Positions 1-13,916 of a stretch of DNA of 64,000 nucleotides are shown piece after piece. The DNA lies in the NCBI GenBank assembly GCA_037893245.1, contig JBAIAA010000254.1, positions 620,001-684,000 of the forward strand. Direction: 5' to 3'. Numbering within the stretch: the stretch's first letter is position 1; each line of letters begins with the position of its first letter. The position numbers were made by a program, and so were the translations under genes. The notes under the pieces are model-generated. The model was not told the origin of the DNA. It saw only the letters and a list, made by a program, of their open reading frames with translations, and did not search any database. This stretch comes from Crossaster papposus. Its lineage: Eukaryota; Echinodermata; Asteroidea; Velatida; Solasteridae.

Positions 1-2209
1 ATTGTGAAGTCTTCATAAAACAAAAACACAAGACTTTGATCCACGCGCAGCATGCAACCACCAACCGCGGCAAGATATGTTTGCGAATAAACGTGCACTC
101 CTCAATATCTATTATTACTGGTAAACGTGTTGTCTATACAGAGCTACTTCTACTGGTACTACACAAAATGGTAGACCTGATACACACAGGGTGAAATGTA
201 AAAGCGATCTCACACCACCGCCTACATGCATCATCCAGCACAAAGGATGGGAAACGTTAGTTTGAGAGTTACGTTTGTTTACCGGTGAAAAGCACGGGTT
301 TGCTGGTTGGCATATGTTTCTGTTCTCTCACTAGCACTGGGGACCGATTGTGTGTGTACACACACGAATCTGTTGGCATTCCAGGGACTCACACGCTGTG
401 CGGTGTCCAATAGCTGGTGTTCAATAGCTGGATTACGAATGACCCCCGTGCGTGCAGAGTAAAAAAATCGGATTGTTGTTGTCTCTACCTGTTCCTTTAT
501 CGACCTGTTCCTGTTCCTTTGAGTCACACATTATGAGCTCGACAGCATGAGACCAGGGAATTTCCTTTTTGTATGGACACAACTTTTTCCAGCACTATGG
601 GGGTCGTGTGGTACGCACGCCCCACTTGGCACAATGGACTTTTCCTTAAAGTCCTCTGCTATTGTTGCTGCTGAAAAGAGCGTGAGCTTTGTCTATTCAA
701 ACAGTTGACTACAAGTAAACTGCTCAAGTGAAGTTAGTGCTTTATCAGATCCAATCCAATGACCGACTTTTTTAATCAGAGTAGAACGGCATTAATGGCC
801 GTTGCCCACAAGGTGGATAAATAGACACCACACGATGTTAATTGATTTTTAAATCAATTTAATCATGGAGGAATAAGAAGGCAGCTGGAATCAAGGCCAG
901 GTTTCTTAGAACGGTCCTTCGGAGACGTCTGAGAATTGCAACAGCTGGAATCAAAACTAAGTTTCTTAGAACGGCTCTTTGTAAATAATTATATAACCGG
1001 GCGAGTCATTTCGAGTCGCGGATGAATAAACAAAACATTTATACGCGTGGAAGAATGTTCATGCTAAACAACATTAGCAGCTTCACGACTTTTGGCCCAA
1101 GGCGTGGTACGCGTACGTCGTCGCGTCTAGATGCTAGACTTTAAATCAAGTCGTTATACACTGTCCTCTTTGTCCGTGCATCGAAATGAACCAGCGCTGA
1201 GAAACCATGCCCGCCGTTCAACGTTCGTGATTGGAACATAGGGCATCTTGGGACCAAAGTTGCACAGAACGCCCCACATATTTTTATATTATACCGCTCG
1301 CTACACGCATAGAGAACGTAACGTAACCCCTGGCCGGGTGGCGAATTTTTTTTTCCCAAACAGGTTTGCAAAATTTCATGAATTATTCAGTAGTTTGGAT
1401 GAGAAGTTATGTTTATTCATCGGAAAAAAACATGACGTCACAGCATTGTTGTTATTAGTTAACTAGTTACAATAAATCACTTTAAAGAACAGCTGTTGTC
1501 GAGCTGCTATACGTAGTGTAGTGGATAGTGGGATTGGCTATGGATCAAAGATCCCGGGTTCGAATCCTGGTGTAGTAGGTCACCTCGTTTTTCCTAGTCA
1601 AATTGATATCTTTAGAGTATTTTTAATTTAAGGGGAAAAGGAGACCTAGAACCTAAGTGTTGTACAGCGATCAACGCAACTACTGAATAATTCATGAAAT
1701 TGTGCAAACCTGTTTGGGAAAAAAAAAATCGCAGCCGGGTGTGTGGTAGATTTACAATGTCAGTCACGGCGGCGCAGGCAGACTATAACGACAAACTACT
1801 GACTTAATTTCAACCCTAGATAGATCCTAGCCCTTTAGGTGCTAGCACGGGGGATGTGTTGATGGAAGCTTAAACTTTATTTAATTTCAGGAGTCGTTTT
1901 TTTCTATGATGGCCGATTGAAGTGACCGAAACAAACAAACAAACAAACGTACATGTAGATGATGTACACATACATGCAGTGTACATTAAAGCGTTCCCAT
2001 TTATACTTGATAGATCCGACACATGAAGAGTTTTGATATATTTATCATCTTCATCTTATCATTTGTCATCTTCTCCAAACTCGTAGCTTAGGGCATCATT
2101 TCACGGCGCTGTTCAATGGGACACTATATGTTCTGGAAATCGCCCAATTGGGCTACACAATTTGTTTCGAACGAAATGATGTTAATCGGAAGGACCATTT
2201 AAAAGTAGG
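1..2209. other. Non-coding stretch, no gene recognised
   Basis: Holds a local duplication at about 880-995 (two AGCTGGAATCAA...GTTTCTTAGAACGG blocks), the tRNA-like sequence at 1505, an inverted pair around it (AAATTTCATGAATTATTCAG near 1371 and its complement near 1686) that suggests one more foldback insertion, and an (AAAC)n run at 1930. Confidence 0.5.
1505..1580 (+). pseudogene. tRNA-like sequence with A and B boxes
   Basis: A box TAGTGTAGTGGATAG and B box GGGTTCGAATCC at normal spacing with a pairing T stem, but the acceptor ends do not pair. Probably a tRNA-derived repeat. Confidence 0.4.
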
Positions 2210-2217
2210 ATATAAAC

Positions 2218-2531
2218 CACTGACCTCTACACCTGGACGGATCATTGTCCATATTCTGCTGTGCTAACACTTGAAGTCGGCGCGAACTGGAAGTGCAACA
2301 TGGCGGACCCGAGACGTCACTGCTGTGAGCCAATGAAATGTCCAGGTGTGGAGGTCAGCGGATTTATTCTGTACATTTTGTATTTATAAACATTACGTAA
2401 TACGTATCGTACCAACACCTGGACATTTCATTGGCTCACAGAGTCACGTCGTGGGTCCGCCATGTTGCACTTCTCCGCATGCCGACTTCAAAATGAAACA
2501 ATGATGATCTGTCCATGTATAGAGGTCAGTG
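2218..2531 (-). mobile_element. hAT-like foldback MITE, copy 1 (314 bp)
   Basis: Begins CACTGACCTCTA and ends TAGAGGTCAGTG, flanked on both sides by the perfect 8-bp repeat ATATAAAC (2210-2217 and 2532-2539). Eight-base duplications are the hAT hallmark. It is the reverse complement of copy 2 with the same length and very few differences. No coding capacity. Confidence 0.85.
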
Positions 2532-4044
2532 ATATAAACATATAAAAGCCAGGCTGTTTGGGTATAGGCTTAGTCGTGATTCCAGCCATAGTGTTCGCCT
2601 TTTGCGGACGTGTAAGAAACCACATGTGTGCATTATTTTGTGCTGTGTGTAATATTGTGACAAACACAAAACGAGTGTTTGTACATTGAATGAAAACGAC
2701 AGAAAACAAACGTACTGCGTAGCCCGTCGTGTCCGGTGTAAACAACAGGTTGTTCTCGGGAACGGTATAAGACATTGGGTTAATTGGTTTCCTTTCAACC
2801 AGTTTGAAATAGGATACAGTAGTATACAATCCAAAACATGAACATTTCGGGGATTTCAGGGTAATGCCACTTTAACTAGTTAATATTAAGTTAACACGAT
2901 TTCGAAAGTTATTTTGCGGACCGGGTGTGTCAACACGGTGAGACAACACCGGTAGTGCGTAGAGGAAGACGCTTCCTTTTGGTACGAGTAGGTACCCGGT
3001 GTTCATTAAAATGTTTGTGTCTATAGAAGGAGACAATAAGGCCAACCTAGTTACATGGCTACGATCTTGCTGCACCATGTAATTGTCCTATCGTGCCTTA
3101 CGCGATCTTAACCCCTGGAATTGTCTTATATTGGCACATTTAAATTAAGACTTCAGTCGATGCGTTTAACGCGCGACGCCATGTTTAACATGATGTTTTA
3201 CTTTGTATAGAGTCAATCCGTTCCAACATGATATTTCGACGTCGCGTTGTTTAGCAAGGATTTATATTAAATGTACATGTACGTACGTACCTCTGTCGTC
3301 CCTACAGGTTTTTCAGTCGAAAAACCGAAGCTTCAAAAATGAAAAAAATGTCGTATATGTCAGGAAAGCGCGAGCGTATTACATTCAAGCTTGCAGTTTG
3401 AATACGCGCGCACTAGTACGCACTGGATGGCCAGACAGCATCGTTTACCTATTCTTCACGGTTCCGGTGTGGTGAAGAGACGCACACGCGCCCATGGTGG
3501 CGAGTCTGCAATGGGGCCTACTTACTGCAGGCGCACAAGGTGTTAACTAAAGGCACAAACGCGTTAGCAATATTACAACACCAGTAGCCATTTTTGTAGG
3601 ATAAATACATATTCTATGCCATTACGCTCCTAGCGCAGTGTTATTTAAACACACGCGTGCTCATGTTGCTTCAAATGTCTTTCAAATTTGCAAATATAAA
3701 TACACATAATGAAATAAAGTAACACGTCGTTGTACGTCTTCGCCGAATATTTTCCTGTTTATCCAGATAGGGCCTATGGCAATCCCAGTTTTTAAAATTA
3801 TTTCGTGGCCTAAATCACTGCCATTCTACTCTAATTGTACCAATTTTTCGTACGGTTTTCTTGTGGTTCGCTAAAACAAAATTGCCACATTGGGACTGGC
3901 GGTTTAGACGTGACCACGCGACTTTTTCCGATTGACATTGTCGTTTACAGTCGGGCATATTTGTGAAAAATGGTTGAAGAGTTATTAATGTATAGAGACT
4001 GATATTGATAACTACAATATATTTCCCGTTTTTGTTTTTTTTGT

Positions 4045-4330
4045 TATCAGGCTCAAAATTTAAACTCCGTTTGTTTTTCTCTGAATTAAAATACACTTTT
4101 GTTTACATGGAATTCTTAAACAATTTCGAAATCTCTGTGTAATTAAAGCGATCATATTTCGTACATTTTAATTTAAACTCCGTTTGTCTTTCTATGAATT
4201 AAAAATGGTATATAAATAATTCGCCACTACAGAATGTGCGATACATAATACTATTTCTGGACTGTATACATGGAATTCTCAAACAATTTCGTAATCTCTG
4301 TGTAAAAGCGATCATATTTCGCAAATCTTA
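4045..4330 (+). repeat. Diverged local duplication
   Basis: Blocks AATTTAAACTCCGTTTGT, CATGGAATTCT(T/C)AAACAATTTCG and GCGATCATATTTCG each occur twice, in the same order, with extra sequence between them in the second copy. Confidence 0.6.
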
Positions 4331-4757
4331 AATATTCTTTGAACTGGCATCATGTACGTACCTATGTCTACACCTTCTTTCGCCAATTCTGAGTTAGTCT
4401 TGCATACGCACTGTGGACCTCCGAACAATATAGGTCCACACGATGCGGGAAGAGGTTACCGTGTGTGGACTTTCACACGTCCACAATCCGTTTTTCAGTT
4501 TCCGAAAAAGAGCGCTAGAGGAAAAACGGGTTACGGTTATATAGAGAAAAGATAGAAGGGACAGCTGAGAGGCCCATAATCCAAATTTGAGGGTAAATTT
4601 GTTTTGGGGAAGCGAGAAAAATGAGTATTTAGTCAAAGTTTGTTAACTACACGAAGACAAAGGAATGTCCACAGTGCGTATGTAAGGTAAAGCTGTGTGT
4701 GTATGTATATGTACATAATCCGAAAACAAAAGCGGAACTTCAACTTAACCGCAAATA

Positions 4758-5074
4758 TTAAAAAATATCTTACTTATAAGAAAATGAATAATGATTGTAT
4801 AGGCATCCAGCAAAATGATTGCGCTATAGATATCCAGTAATTGTTCCGAAAAATAGAATCGCGATCGCGAAAAAAACCCACAAGAACAAGATTATAAACC
4901 ACCACTGCCTGACGCCAGTTGAAAACGAAATCCGTTTTTCTTTCTTTTCTCAACATCCATGATTGTAAAACTTCGGACAGGTCAGTTAAACGATATTTAC
5001 TATAAAATACAACCCCCCAAATCCACCTATTCCTGATTATTCAAGGAATTATCAATGGTGTGTCCTACCTTTAA
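4758..5074 (-). mobile_element. Foldback MITE family with TTAA ends, truncated reverse copy
   Basis: Reverse-oriented copy of the element at 12771. Its right end reads ...TCCTACCTTTAA; the left terminal ~40 bp are missing or diverged. Keeps the GCGATCGC centre. Confidence 0.65.
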
Positions 5075-6023
5075 TGTGCATGCAACCCAGCAGGTTACTA
5101 ACAAAGTAACATCAACCACTGACCGAGTTCAACCCATGCTCAACGCAAATCCAGTAAATTGCGCTGAACAATAATTGTGACCTTGGTGCTCCAGCAGTCC
5201 GATCTTATAATTCGGTAATTTTACTTATAAATCTAAATCGCATTATCCGGTGTATAGGTTTGTGGTTTTGATAAGCGATAAAGTCATGAGCTGACCTTTA
5301 CTTGAGTGTTTACAAAGTTGGTTATTTTGTGGCATTAAAACACCGACATGTTGAAATCACCCGAAACCAAGTTGACGCCATAGGCCTATTGATTGAATTG
5401 GTAACTACTTGCCACAATCATGTGACTTTATACTAAAGTGAGGGGGAAAAAACCAGATGCATTTATACCCTTTAATTCCCAATTATTATAAATTTGTATT
5501 TAATTCCCTCAAAAGTAGGCAGCAAAATAAACACTGTTTTTATTAATTAAACTACCCTACCCGCCCCCTATTATACAGTGCCTGTGAAAAGTCATATTGA
5601 ATTTGACGAATTCAGCAATATTATGATGAATACTTGGGCATTACCCTAGACGTACGTTACAAATAATGAAATGTTCGTACCTGCGGTGAGCACGAATTAG
5701 CTGCACGTGACTGTTTGTTCATGGTTTGTTGACACAAGTTCGCACTCGTGTTGCGTTTCAATTGACCACAATGCAATGGCTTATTTCGAATAACTCGCAT
5801 AATATAAGTTGCAACACATTATTTTGTCGAGCAACGTGATGCTCACCGCAAATTTCGAAGAGAAGAAACAATAATGTTGGTCTCAGTGTACAACACTCAC
5901 CTTTACAAAGTTGCCTTAATCACTCATCACGACGCCCCCGCCCCGCGAAGAAGTTTCTTACGTACTGTTTAGGCTATGTTGCGCACGACATGCGACTTCA
6001 TTATTGAGTGTATGGCGTTTTGG

Positions 6024-6048
6024 GTACATGTACATGTACATGTACATA
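6024..6048 (+). repeat. (ACATGT)n microsatellite
   Basis: Four tandem self-complementary TACATG units. Confidence 0.9.
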
Positions 6049-7095
6049 TAAAATACAATACTCGCATGTTGATTATGTTTCATTGAGCATTGCATTGGCA
6101 ATCAGTGGTGTCAATCTCTCTGTATAATTTACGTCATCGTTCAAAGTCGAAAGGTTACAGTACAAAGCTAATACCTTAACGCGGCAATACGGCTATAGTG
6201 TTCAAGAACAACATTACAATACAAGCTATTTCTTCGGTGGTATCACGCCCACATGTCACCGCTGTTTCTGCCATTGTGTATAGCGACATACAGTTGTGCG
6301 CATGTGCCATTTTCAAATCTAGATTAAATAAAATGCGACAGAGGGACGATCAAAAGACGGAAATTACCGATGAATACTGACATTAGGGGCTTTTTTTTAT
6401 TTTGATGAGTTCATTCATAAGAATATCCGTGATTTAATAAACCCCCCAAACCAAACAAAATTGGAATGACAAGCGTAAAATTTAAACTTAAATACAGACG
6501 CTCCGTTTCGTTAGTCATTAAGGAAGGATGGTTTTCAGGACCAATTTAACAGTGAAGATGACTTTTTCCAAACTCAAAAAATGGTTTGTATAAAAAAGCA
6601 GATTGTGATCTCTTTGAATCATGTGTTTTCGAAAGAGCAAACCCAGCAAGTGATAAACAAAACTAGGTTTGAATATTTAGTTTTTTCCATCTTTAGTTTT
6701 TTCCAACTCGGATTCTGGGTCAGTCTGACCAGGGACGCTTTAGAGTGTAATGTGATGACTTCAGACAAATAAAGTGCTCACCCGTATTATTGGCGGGGGC
6801 CGAATTCTCGGACTTGGCGTCCTTCTTCAGGGCTAGTGTTGCTGGAGTGTTTAAGAGTGTGTTGTTCGTTCCCTTTATTGGTCACTGATCTTTCGGCAAT
6901 ATTACTGTCAGGAAGCTTTGTGAATTATAGTTAATTAATTAATTCAGAAATTCAAAAATCTGTATCAAGCCAAAATATTATTTACTTCTCTAGCCATATT
7001 TAGCTACATATTATTAAATAAACAAATCTTCTATGAGAGGATATCGTTTTGACTCACCCTGTACATCCGTGTATTGCGGGCGTACATGCATGCCC

Positions 7096-7409
7096 CACTG
7101 ACCTCTATACATGGACAGATCATCATTGTTCTATTTTGAAGTCGGCATGCGGAGAAGTGCAACATGGCGGACCCACGACGTCACTCTGTGAGCCAATGAA
7201 ATGTCTAGGTGTTGGTACGATACGTATTACGTAATGTTTATAAATACAAAACGTACAGAGTAAATCCACTAACCTCTAAACCTGGACATTTCATTGGCTC
7301 ACAGCAGTGACGTCTCGGGTCCGCCATGTTGCACTTCCAGTTCGCGCCGACTTCAAGTGTTAGCACAGCAGAATATGGACAATGATCCGTCCAGGTGTAG
7401 AGGTCAGTG
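7096..7409 (+). mobile_element. hAT-like foldback MITE, copy 2 (314 bp)
   Basis: Same ends as copy 1, flanked by the perfect 8-bp duplication GCATGCCC (7088-7095 and 7410-7417). The two halves are diverged inverted copies of one another, and each half itself begins and ends with the CACTGACCTCTA-type terminus, so the element looks like an inverted dimer. Confidence 0.85.
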
Positions 7410-10239
7410 GCATGCCCGCATACACTTTATACAGCGCCCTCTATGGTCAGATTGTGTCCATCTCCCTGTTTCCTTCTCTCCCCCAAGGGTGCACCACCCT
7501 AATTGAAAGGAGAATTTCTACGCGAGCTCATCTGCATGAAATGTGACAATTTCTTTTGAAAAAGGATGCCGTTTGGTGAAAGAAATGGTGGGATTGTGTA
7601 AATATAGCATAGAATCAACTCCCTGGTTTTTGAGCTTCAATCCGAGGGCAGACTTGACAAAATTACAGTTGAAAAATGGGTCCTAATTGCCCTAGAATGT
7701 GGAGGGATGCCATTTGTAAAATGGCTGCTTGCAGGCTCGGGAAGTATCACTTTTCGGAAGGTGAGTTTCTTTTGGTGTGAATATTAAAAAATGTAATCGG
7801 CTAACCTACTAAAAATTGAAAAGAAATGGAAAGATAAAGACCAAGACAATAATCTGATTGTTGTTTGATAAACCCCAGTGATGTCGGTGTGCATGAAACT
7901 TGGTCCTAAACATTGTTGATTTTACACTGTTTTCAATGGGACTTGAATTAGGCCAGTGCACCCCCAAGAAATCGCCATCGCTGGTGCATCAAGACGCGCC
8001 TATTGAATGAATGTAAATCATTGTTACCGGCAACGGGAAACCTGAGTCCCGTCGGTTGTGACCACATGGACTTTCCGAGGTCCCCCATCACAGGCATGCC
8101 ACGGTGTGTCTGGTTGCTAGGCAACGGTGCCCTCATCATTACTATCCTACTTTCTGAGACATAGGAGATAAGAAAAACAGGAAGATGGTTTACAATTCGG
8201 AGAACTGATACGAGGGGCCCATCAAATAGTATTTAACCAGGGAGTTCTTGCTAGACATCAACTGTCTTAACGCAAATCTACCTTGATTTGTTACTTGGGC
8301 TCTCCTATTAGGCGTGCATAGTGTTATATTGATGTTTCGCCCGAATCGGCAAAAATGGTCCTTGGCATATTTTTGAGCAATACAAAAACCAAGCATACTG
8401 AGAACCTATAAGCAACTGTTACCCTGTTGTCACTAAAACAAATACCAGTTATAATTGTGCAGTAGAAGCATCGTAGTGCTGACAAGTCGATTATTTGCAA
8501 ACATCGAAAAACAAACACCTTCCAAACCATTGCGAAATACTTCACTCGACTGTAAGTGAATAATAGTGTCAAGCATCCTGTGAAATCGTTGCATCCGCCT
8601 TGTTGTGCCGTGATTTCCGAGAAAATGGGAAATTTTGATATCACATTTCACTTTTGTTTTTCTTCAAAATACTGCTCTTGGTTATAAATAGTCAACTTTG
8701 ACGTGTTTGAAATCGGTTACACATCCGTGAGCGGGTGCAAGCCAGCTAGTCTGGCACCCTGACCTGACATTTCCCCACAAAGTCTATAATGATGTAACTG
8801 CCCCGTTTTTTTCGGGAAATAAAGTCAGGAAATCAGAGTACAAGTATAACAGAGCACAACATGTTTTTGTTCGGCATCTATGAACTTAAAACAGGTCAGT
8901 GTACTGTAAACATGTTTGCTATAAATTTTTGAGACCCAAAACCATCCAATTCTAATAAATTTCAATAAAGTTTAAACTATAGGTAGACGTTGAACGATAT
9001 TTCCTTTCAGCTATACAACAAAAAAAGCTATCAGGTAAACTGAGTGAAATGGCACACTTCGAAAATAATGTCTCGCGCATATTCGACTCTGGCATAAAGT
9101 CAAGTGTCTCTCCAATTTCAGAGCAAAAGTGTCCCATCATTCAAACAAAAAAAGCACCTGCCGATCCGGCACATTTGGGAGTCGAGTATAGGCTTTCTTC
9201 TCTTGATTTCCCAGCAGTATACGAGACGGGAATATAATTGCAGCTGGCCCATGACTCGTGCCAAAGATTATTCGACTGACGGCAGTTTTCTTGGCCCTGC
9301 CCGACGCTGGTATAACACGGAAATCCTGAGCGTCGAGTCAAGTCAAGTCGTCAATCTTTACCTATCCCACAAGGATAATTACAAACTCGCATACAAGAAT
9401 TATAATATACTCCGCGTCGCAATTAGCAAATTCGAGGTTTGGTCTCTCGTCTTTGCGCACGTACGTGTCCTTTCAATAGGAATTAAAAGCAGGTGGTGGT
9501 ATACGAATAATATCGAGTGAAATCTAATGTCTTACGTTTTACGGCTTTTTTTTTTTAATAAGATAGAATTTGCTGCTGTCTACCTAAACTTGTCTAAGTC
9601 GGTCGAGGGTTGTTTCATCTCACGTGAGCGGTAAATCGATCGTGTTTCTTGGAACACCAGTCATTATAGCCGTATGCTGAAAATGCTTCTCTGTGATCGG
9701 TGAAACTCTTGGCAATATTGGGGACATTGAAGGACGGGGAAGGAGAGCAGCACAGGGGCGGAACATATTCTGATCACAGAGGTTGCGGTACAAAGGTGCT
9801 TGCATATTATGCATGGATGTGTACACATACATGCAGTTTTAACGCCAATTCGTTTAAATTTTGTGCAGATTTCATGATAAGGATGGCGAAGAGGCAATAT
9901 CTATAAAATCCATTTGTTAAAGCAATAAGGCGATTTGGTACGTTGGGGCAAAATATAATACGTACTGGAAATTTGGGAACATTATACCATTGGCGCCCCG
10001 CCCACAAATTATGAGGGAACCCCGCGCCCCTGGATCGCCGCCCATTCATTTTGTACCAATTCATTGCTTAGTCAAACCAACATTACCATGGTTATTATTA
10101 ATAATAATTGGGGAGGCTAATCATCCTTACTCGCAGCTAAGATGCTGATTCGCGACGGACGCGGCTACAACGTGGTTGAGCCGCATGGCACGTGTGAGAC
10201 GCCTCTGGCAGCTGGCTATCGACTCATACGGAGCACAGC

Positions 10240-10425
10240 CTGAAATAGAAAGTGTTTGATTTTTCCAGAGGGAAAGAAACTGGAGGACCTGGAGAAAAAA
10301 AAACCCTAGTGGCACAGGAGAGAACCAACGCACAACTCTACTCACAATATGGTCCGGGCTGGGAATCGAACTCGGGCCACATTGGTGAGAGGCGAGTGCT
10401 TTACGCACAAGCCACCCATGTTGAC
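10240..10425 (-). mobile_element. tRNA-derived SINE, family 1
   Basis: Minus strand: A-box region GTGGCTTGTGCGTAAAGCAC, B box CGAGTTCGATTCCC, then a body with GTTGGTTCTCTCCTGTGCCA and a T-rich CTCCAGGTCCTCCAG tail. The same family recurs at 56961. Confidence 0.65.
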
Positions 10426-11270
10426 ATTTAACGCCAAAACAATGTTGTTGTTGTTTGGATGGCACCTTTGGCATTCGTTGTGCCCTGTGTGCTAACGCCA
10501 AAACAATTTTCATCACAACCAATAATAAGCCCTAGTTTCTGGGCCGTGAAAGACACAGTGTTGAATAATTTATCCCAAATTCCTGGCGTGACTAATGGTT
10601 CTGTTCTGGTGCATGTGTGGTCTTAAATCGCGTGGTTATGGCATCAATGCTATATACACCGACTTTTCCGTATCATAATAAAGTGAATATGATTACTGTG
10701 TGATCGTGACAGCAAGACGACGCCTGCACCCGTGTGTGTCACGACGCAAGCAAAATGAAATAAATCATTCAAATTTCCAAATCAACAATGTAAACTCAAA
10801 CATTAACAGTGAAGTGCCATGGCCTATAGTGGTGGTACACACGGTCAGGAGCATTGAATGTGTGGTCTGCGAGTCCGGCCTGGGCTACGACACTTCTACA
10901 TGACGAGTAGAGGTATTATTAATGTATTTCAGCCCAATCCCAACCCCTTATCATACTGTTAAGAGATCATACATGTATCTTGTTTCTGTGTGAGGGGCTG
11001 GTTCTTCCAGATTTTCTCTGTAGCCCACACCTCGAGTGGCCTTCGGCCTTGTGATGGGCAAAACCGGTTCAATTATTTTTAAAGATGATATTCTTCTGTG
11101 ACTGACAGTCACAAAGAACATAGTGGTCGTGCGTTTTCCGTAAAGGCGATCAATTTTTATCAGAAACGGTAACACAGGTGGCACCCCGTTAATTGTGTTT
11201 CCAATCATTTTGGGGTCGTGTAAATCTGCATTGCACTTCTTCACATCGGTCTCGCTATATCGTGCCTATA

Positions 11271-11667
11271 TGACCTGTCATCACAAAATGAGCGTGAGTC
11301 GCACGGAGTGATTTCCCAGTACGGCTAGTCAAAGTCATATGGGTTTTTTTAAGACTAAATTCCCCACAATCAATTCCCAATTTTTCAGGACTATCAGATA
11401 AAAACCCAATTAGTTTTTGAGACAATTTTGACTATGCCTTTCTATGCCTTTCTATGCCTTTCACACAATATCTCGCAAGAAATGCCCGTTTTCTCATAAT
11501 CTCTGTATTAAGACTCCAGACTAAAAAATAAAAATAAAACAATATTGAGTATCAAACCTCCAAGTGTTATATACCATTGGAAAGCTCTGTTTCTACAGAA
11601 TTTAGAAATACCCACATCTCAATTTTTGATTTTGCCGACTTTACGCTCATTTTGTGATGACAGGTCA
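11271..11667. mobile_element. Inverted-repeat DNA element (397 bp)
   Basis: TGACCTGTCATCACAAAATG at the left is matched by its complement at 11643-11667, a terminal repeat of about 25 bp. The AT-rich interior includes a triple TCTATGCCTT repeat near 11440. No recognisable protein; superfamily unknown. Confidence 0.55.
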
Positions 11668-12770
11668 CATATTGTTATCCACAGCGTGCTTCACCCCTCT
11701 ATTGAACAATCATCCTCGTTTCCAGGGAGAGGTTTATTAATTAGATTTCATATATACGTGTTTACAGTGCGACACGGTTCGTAAAATTTAACGATGCCTA
11801 TAGCGCCGAATTGAAACCCTTACCAAAAAAAACCAACGAACCGCTCTGTGTACAAAAGCGCGGTGCGGGGACTTGTTGGCGTAAACAGAAAATATATTCC
11901 TACGCCCTAATGAAACAAACCGAGCGTGAGTGATCTGGTTATTGTTATCTTTTTTAATATCAATACGCCTCGCTGCCTGAGAAAAACATAATGTGCATAA
12001 ATATAAAATCCAGAGCGAAGAATGAAACATATTACGGTATTAAGTTTTAAAATCTGATTTTGCCGGCATTCTTCGATATTATTAGTAAATTACCCTTAAT
12101 TGTTACGGTGAAATCAGTATAAGTATAGTCACTATTTAACAAAAATCCTGACTTAAAAAACTACCTTAATACAAAAAAAGCTCATCTCGCCTTCATTTAT
12201 AATAGTTTCGCCTATCTTTATAATTCTCCAACAAACTGAGCTCCAATTGTTTTTTAATTGGCCAGACAAAAGCAATGCTTTAAAACCAGTTTTATCAAAA
12301 AAACTACATCGCAAGGGTAATACTTTTTTAGGATTCATATTTTTCTCCAAGGACATATTTTGTACTTTAGATCTGAGCAGATAGCGGTAGTTTTTCATAG
12401 CTCGGTTTTTCCAATTTATCCCAAGATGAACTCTATATTAAACTGAGTTCTATATTGAATAATAGACAACATGAGATGCTGTCCTGTGCCGTGTTTATAA
12501 TAAATACATGTCTCTTACGGTATATACACTGATAATAGACTTGATCGGCTGGTAATAGGCTTGATTATTTGGTCGGCAATGGGCTTGATTATTTAGTGGG
12601 TAATTCGGCCTTAATTAACCCTAACTCCGTATAGACGGTGTGCGCAAAATCATATTGAGTTTGGAGGATTTGGAAGGGTTAGGGTTAAAGCCTGTATAGA
12701 ATAATCAGCCTCTCAAGTAAATTGTACCACGCAAAGTCGGAAATCGATGCATCGCACGGTAATCTATACA

Positions 12771-13158
12771 TTAAAGGTAGGATACACCATTGGTAAATGC
12801 TTGAATTATCATGAATGGGTGGACTTGGGGGTTGTATTTTATAGTAAATATCGTTTAACTGACCTGTCCGAAGTTTTACAATCATGGATAGCGAGAAAAG
12901 CACGAAAAACAGCGTTTGTTTTCAACCGGCGTCGAGCAGTTATTCTTATGTTATTTGTGTTTTTTTCTTGATCGCCGTCCGGCGATCGCGAATTTTCCTT
13001 TATACAATTATATTTTTCACAATAATTACAGGATATCTAGCGCAATCATTTTGCCGGATGCCTATAATCATTATTTACTTTCAGATGAGTAAGATATTTC
13101 CTAATAATTCGGTAGTACATTTTTTTCGATATCTGCAAATGGTGTATACTACCTTTAA
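12771..13158 (+). mobile_element. Foldback MITE family with TTAA ends, full-length copy (388 bp)
   Basis: Terminal inverted repeat TTAAAGGTAGGATACACCAT at the left and its complement (one change) at the right, with TTAA at both borders as in piggyBac-type insertions. The interior carries the palindromic GCGATCGC segment and an AT-rich arm. Other copies lie at 4758, 17151, 28708 and 49499. No coding capacity. Confidence 0.7.
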
Positions 13159-13678
13159 GATACTTTTTACAAACCAAAAACAGCCCAGTGAGTTTTGGCA
13201 GACTCTCGTTTTTCCGTAACGATCAAACCATGACCGACATGCATGATTGCACGTCGTTTTGATGACGCACCGAAAATCACCGAAACGTATTTGTTTACTA
13301 CGGGATGACTAAAGTTGACTTCTCAGCTTTATGGTCACCAAAATACAATATTGTATTGAGAAAAATAACCTTCTTGAATTTCAATCCGTCGAAACTAGTC
13401 GTCCTTTTACACTGCATGTAATAAAGTCTGGCGCCCGTCGCGTAGGATCGATGTCCTGTAGACATCAGTCCGCTGCGCCTTCGGGGTACCTGACAACGGG
13501 TTGCCTGATTAAAAGATAGAGAGACATGGTAAACAGAAACGTAAACAGAAACAGTTTCCGGTAAACTCAACCGAATAATCGATACCGAAGCTTGCCGAGT
13601 GCAAGTGTAAGATCTGCAGGCGAACTGAACAGCCCATTATACGGTTCCGACACGAGCTGTTTGGATTTTGGATTCGAT

Positions 13679-13916
13679 AAAATAGGATTTGTTTTTGTTA
13701 ACGAAGCGCAAACATGCAGTGTTTTCTTTATATTTCTTGGTATTCACCAAACAACACGAACTCTCCAAAGCAAGTAAAACCACAGCTAAAATAGGATAAA
13801 ATAGGATTTGTTTTTGTTAACGAAGCGCAAACATGCAGTGTTTTCTTTATATTTCTTGGTATTCACCAAACAACACGAACTCTCCCAAGCAAGTAAAACC
13901 ACAGCTGGTCTAGTTC
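13679..13916 (+). repeat. 119-bp tandem duplication
   Basis: A block starting ATAGGATTTGTTTTTGTTAA is repeated once at a 119-bp offset with almost no differences. Function unknown; the near identity means it is recent. Confidence 0.85.

Larger units (their letters stand above)
2540..7087. other. Non-coding stretch, no gene recognised
   Basis: Apart from the local duplication at 4045 and the reverse foldback copy at 4758, I see AT-rich sequence with short random reading frames and an ACATGT microsatellite. No splice-bounded coding exon was recognised. Confidence 0.5.
7418..12770. other. Non-coding stretch, no gene recognised
   Basis: Contains a SINE at 10240 and the inverted-repeat element at 11271. 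The longest frames (for example 9104-9520 plus, 10127-10522 minus) have no recognisable domain; the second is the SINE itself. Nothing else supported. Confidence 0.5.

Noticed and set aside
9104-9520. 138-codon open frame on the plus strand
   Set aside because: No domain, no homologous neighbour, no splice context; composition is that of the surrounding non-coding DNA.
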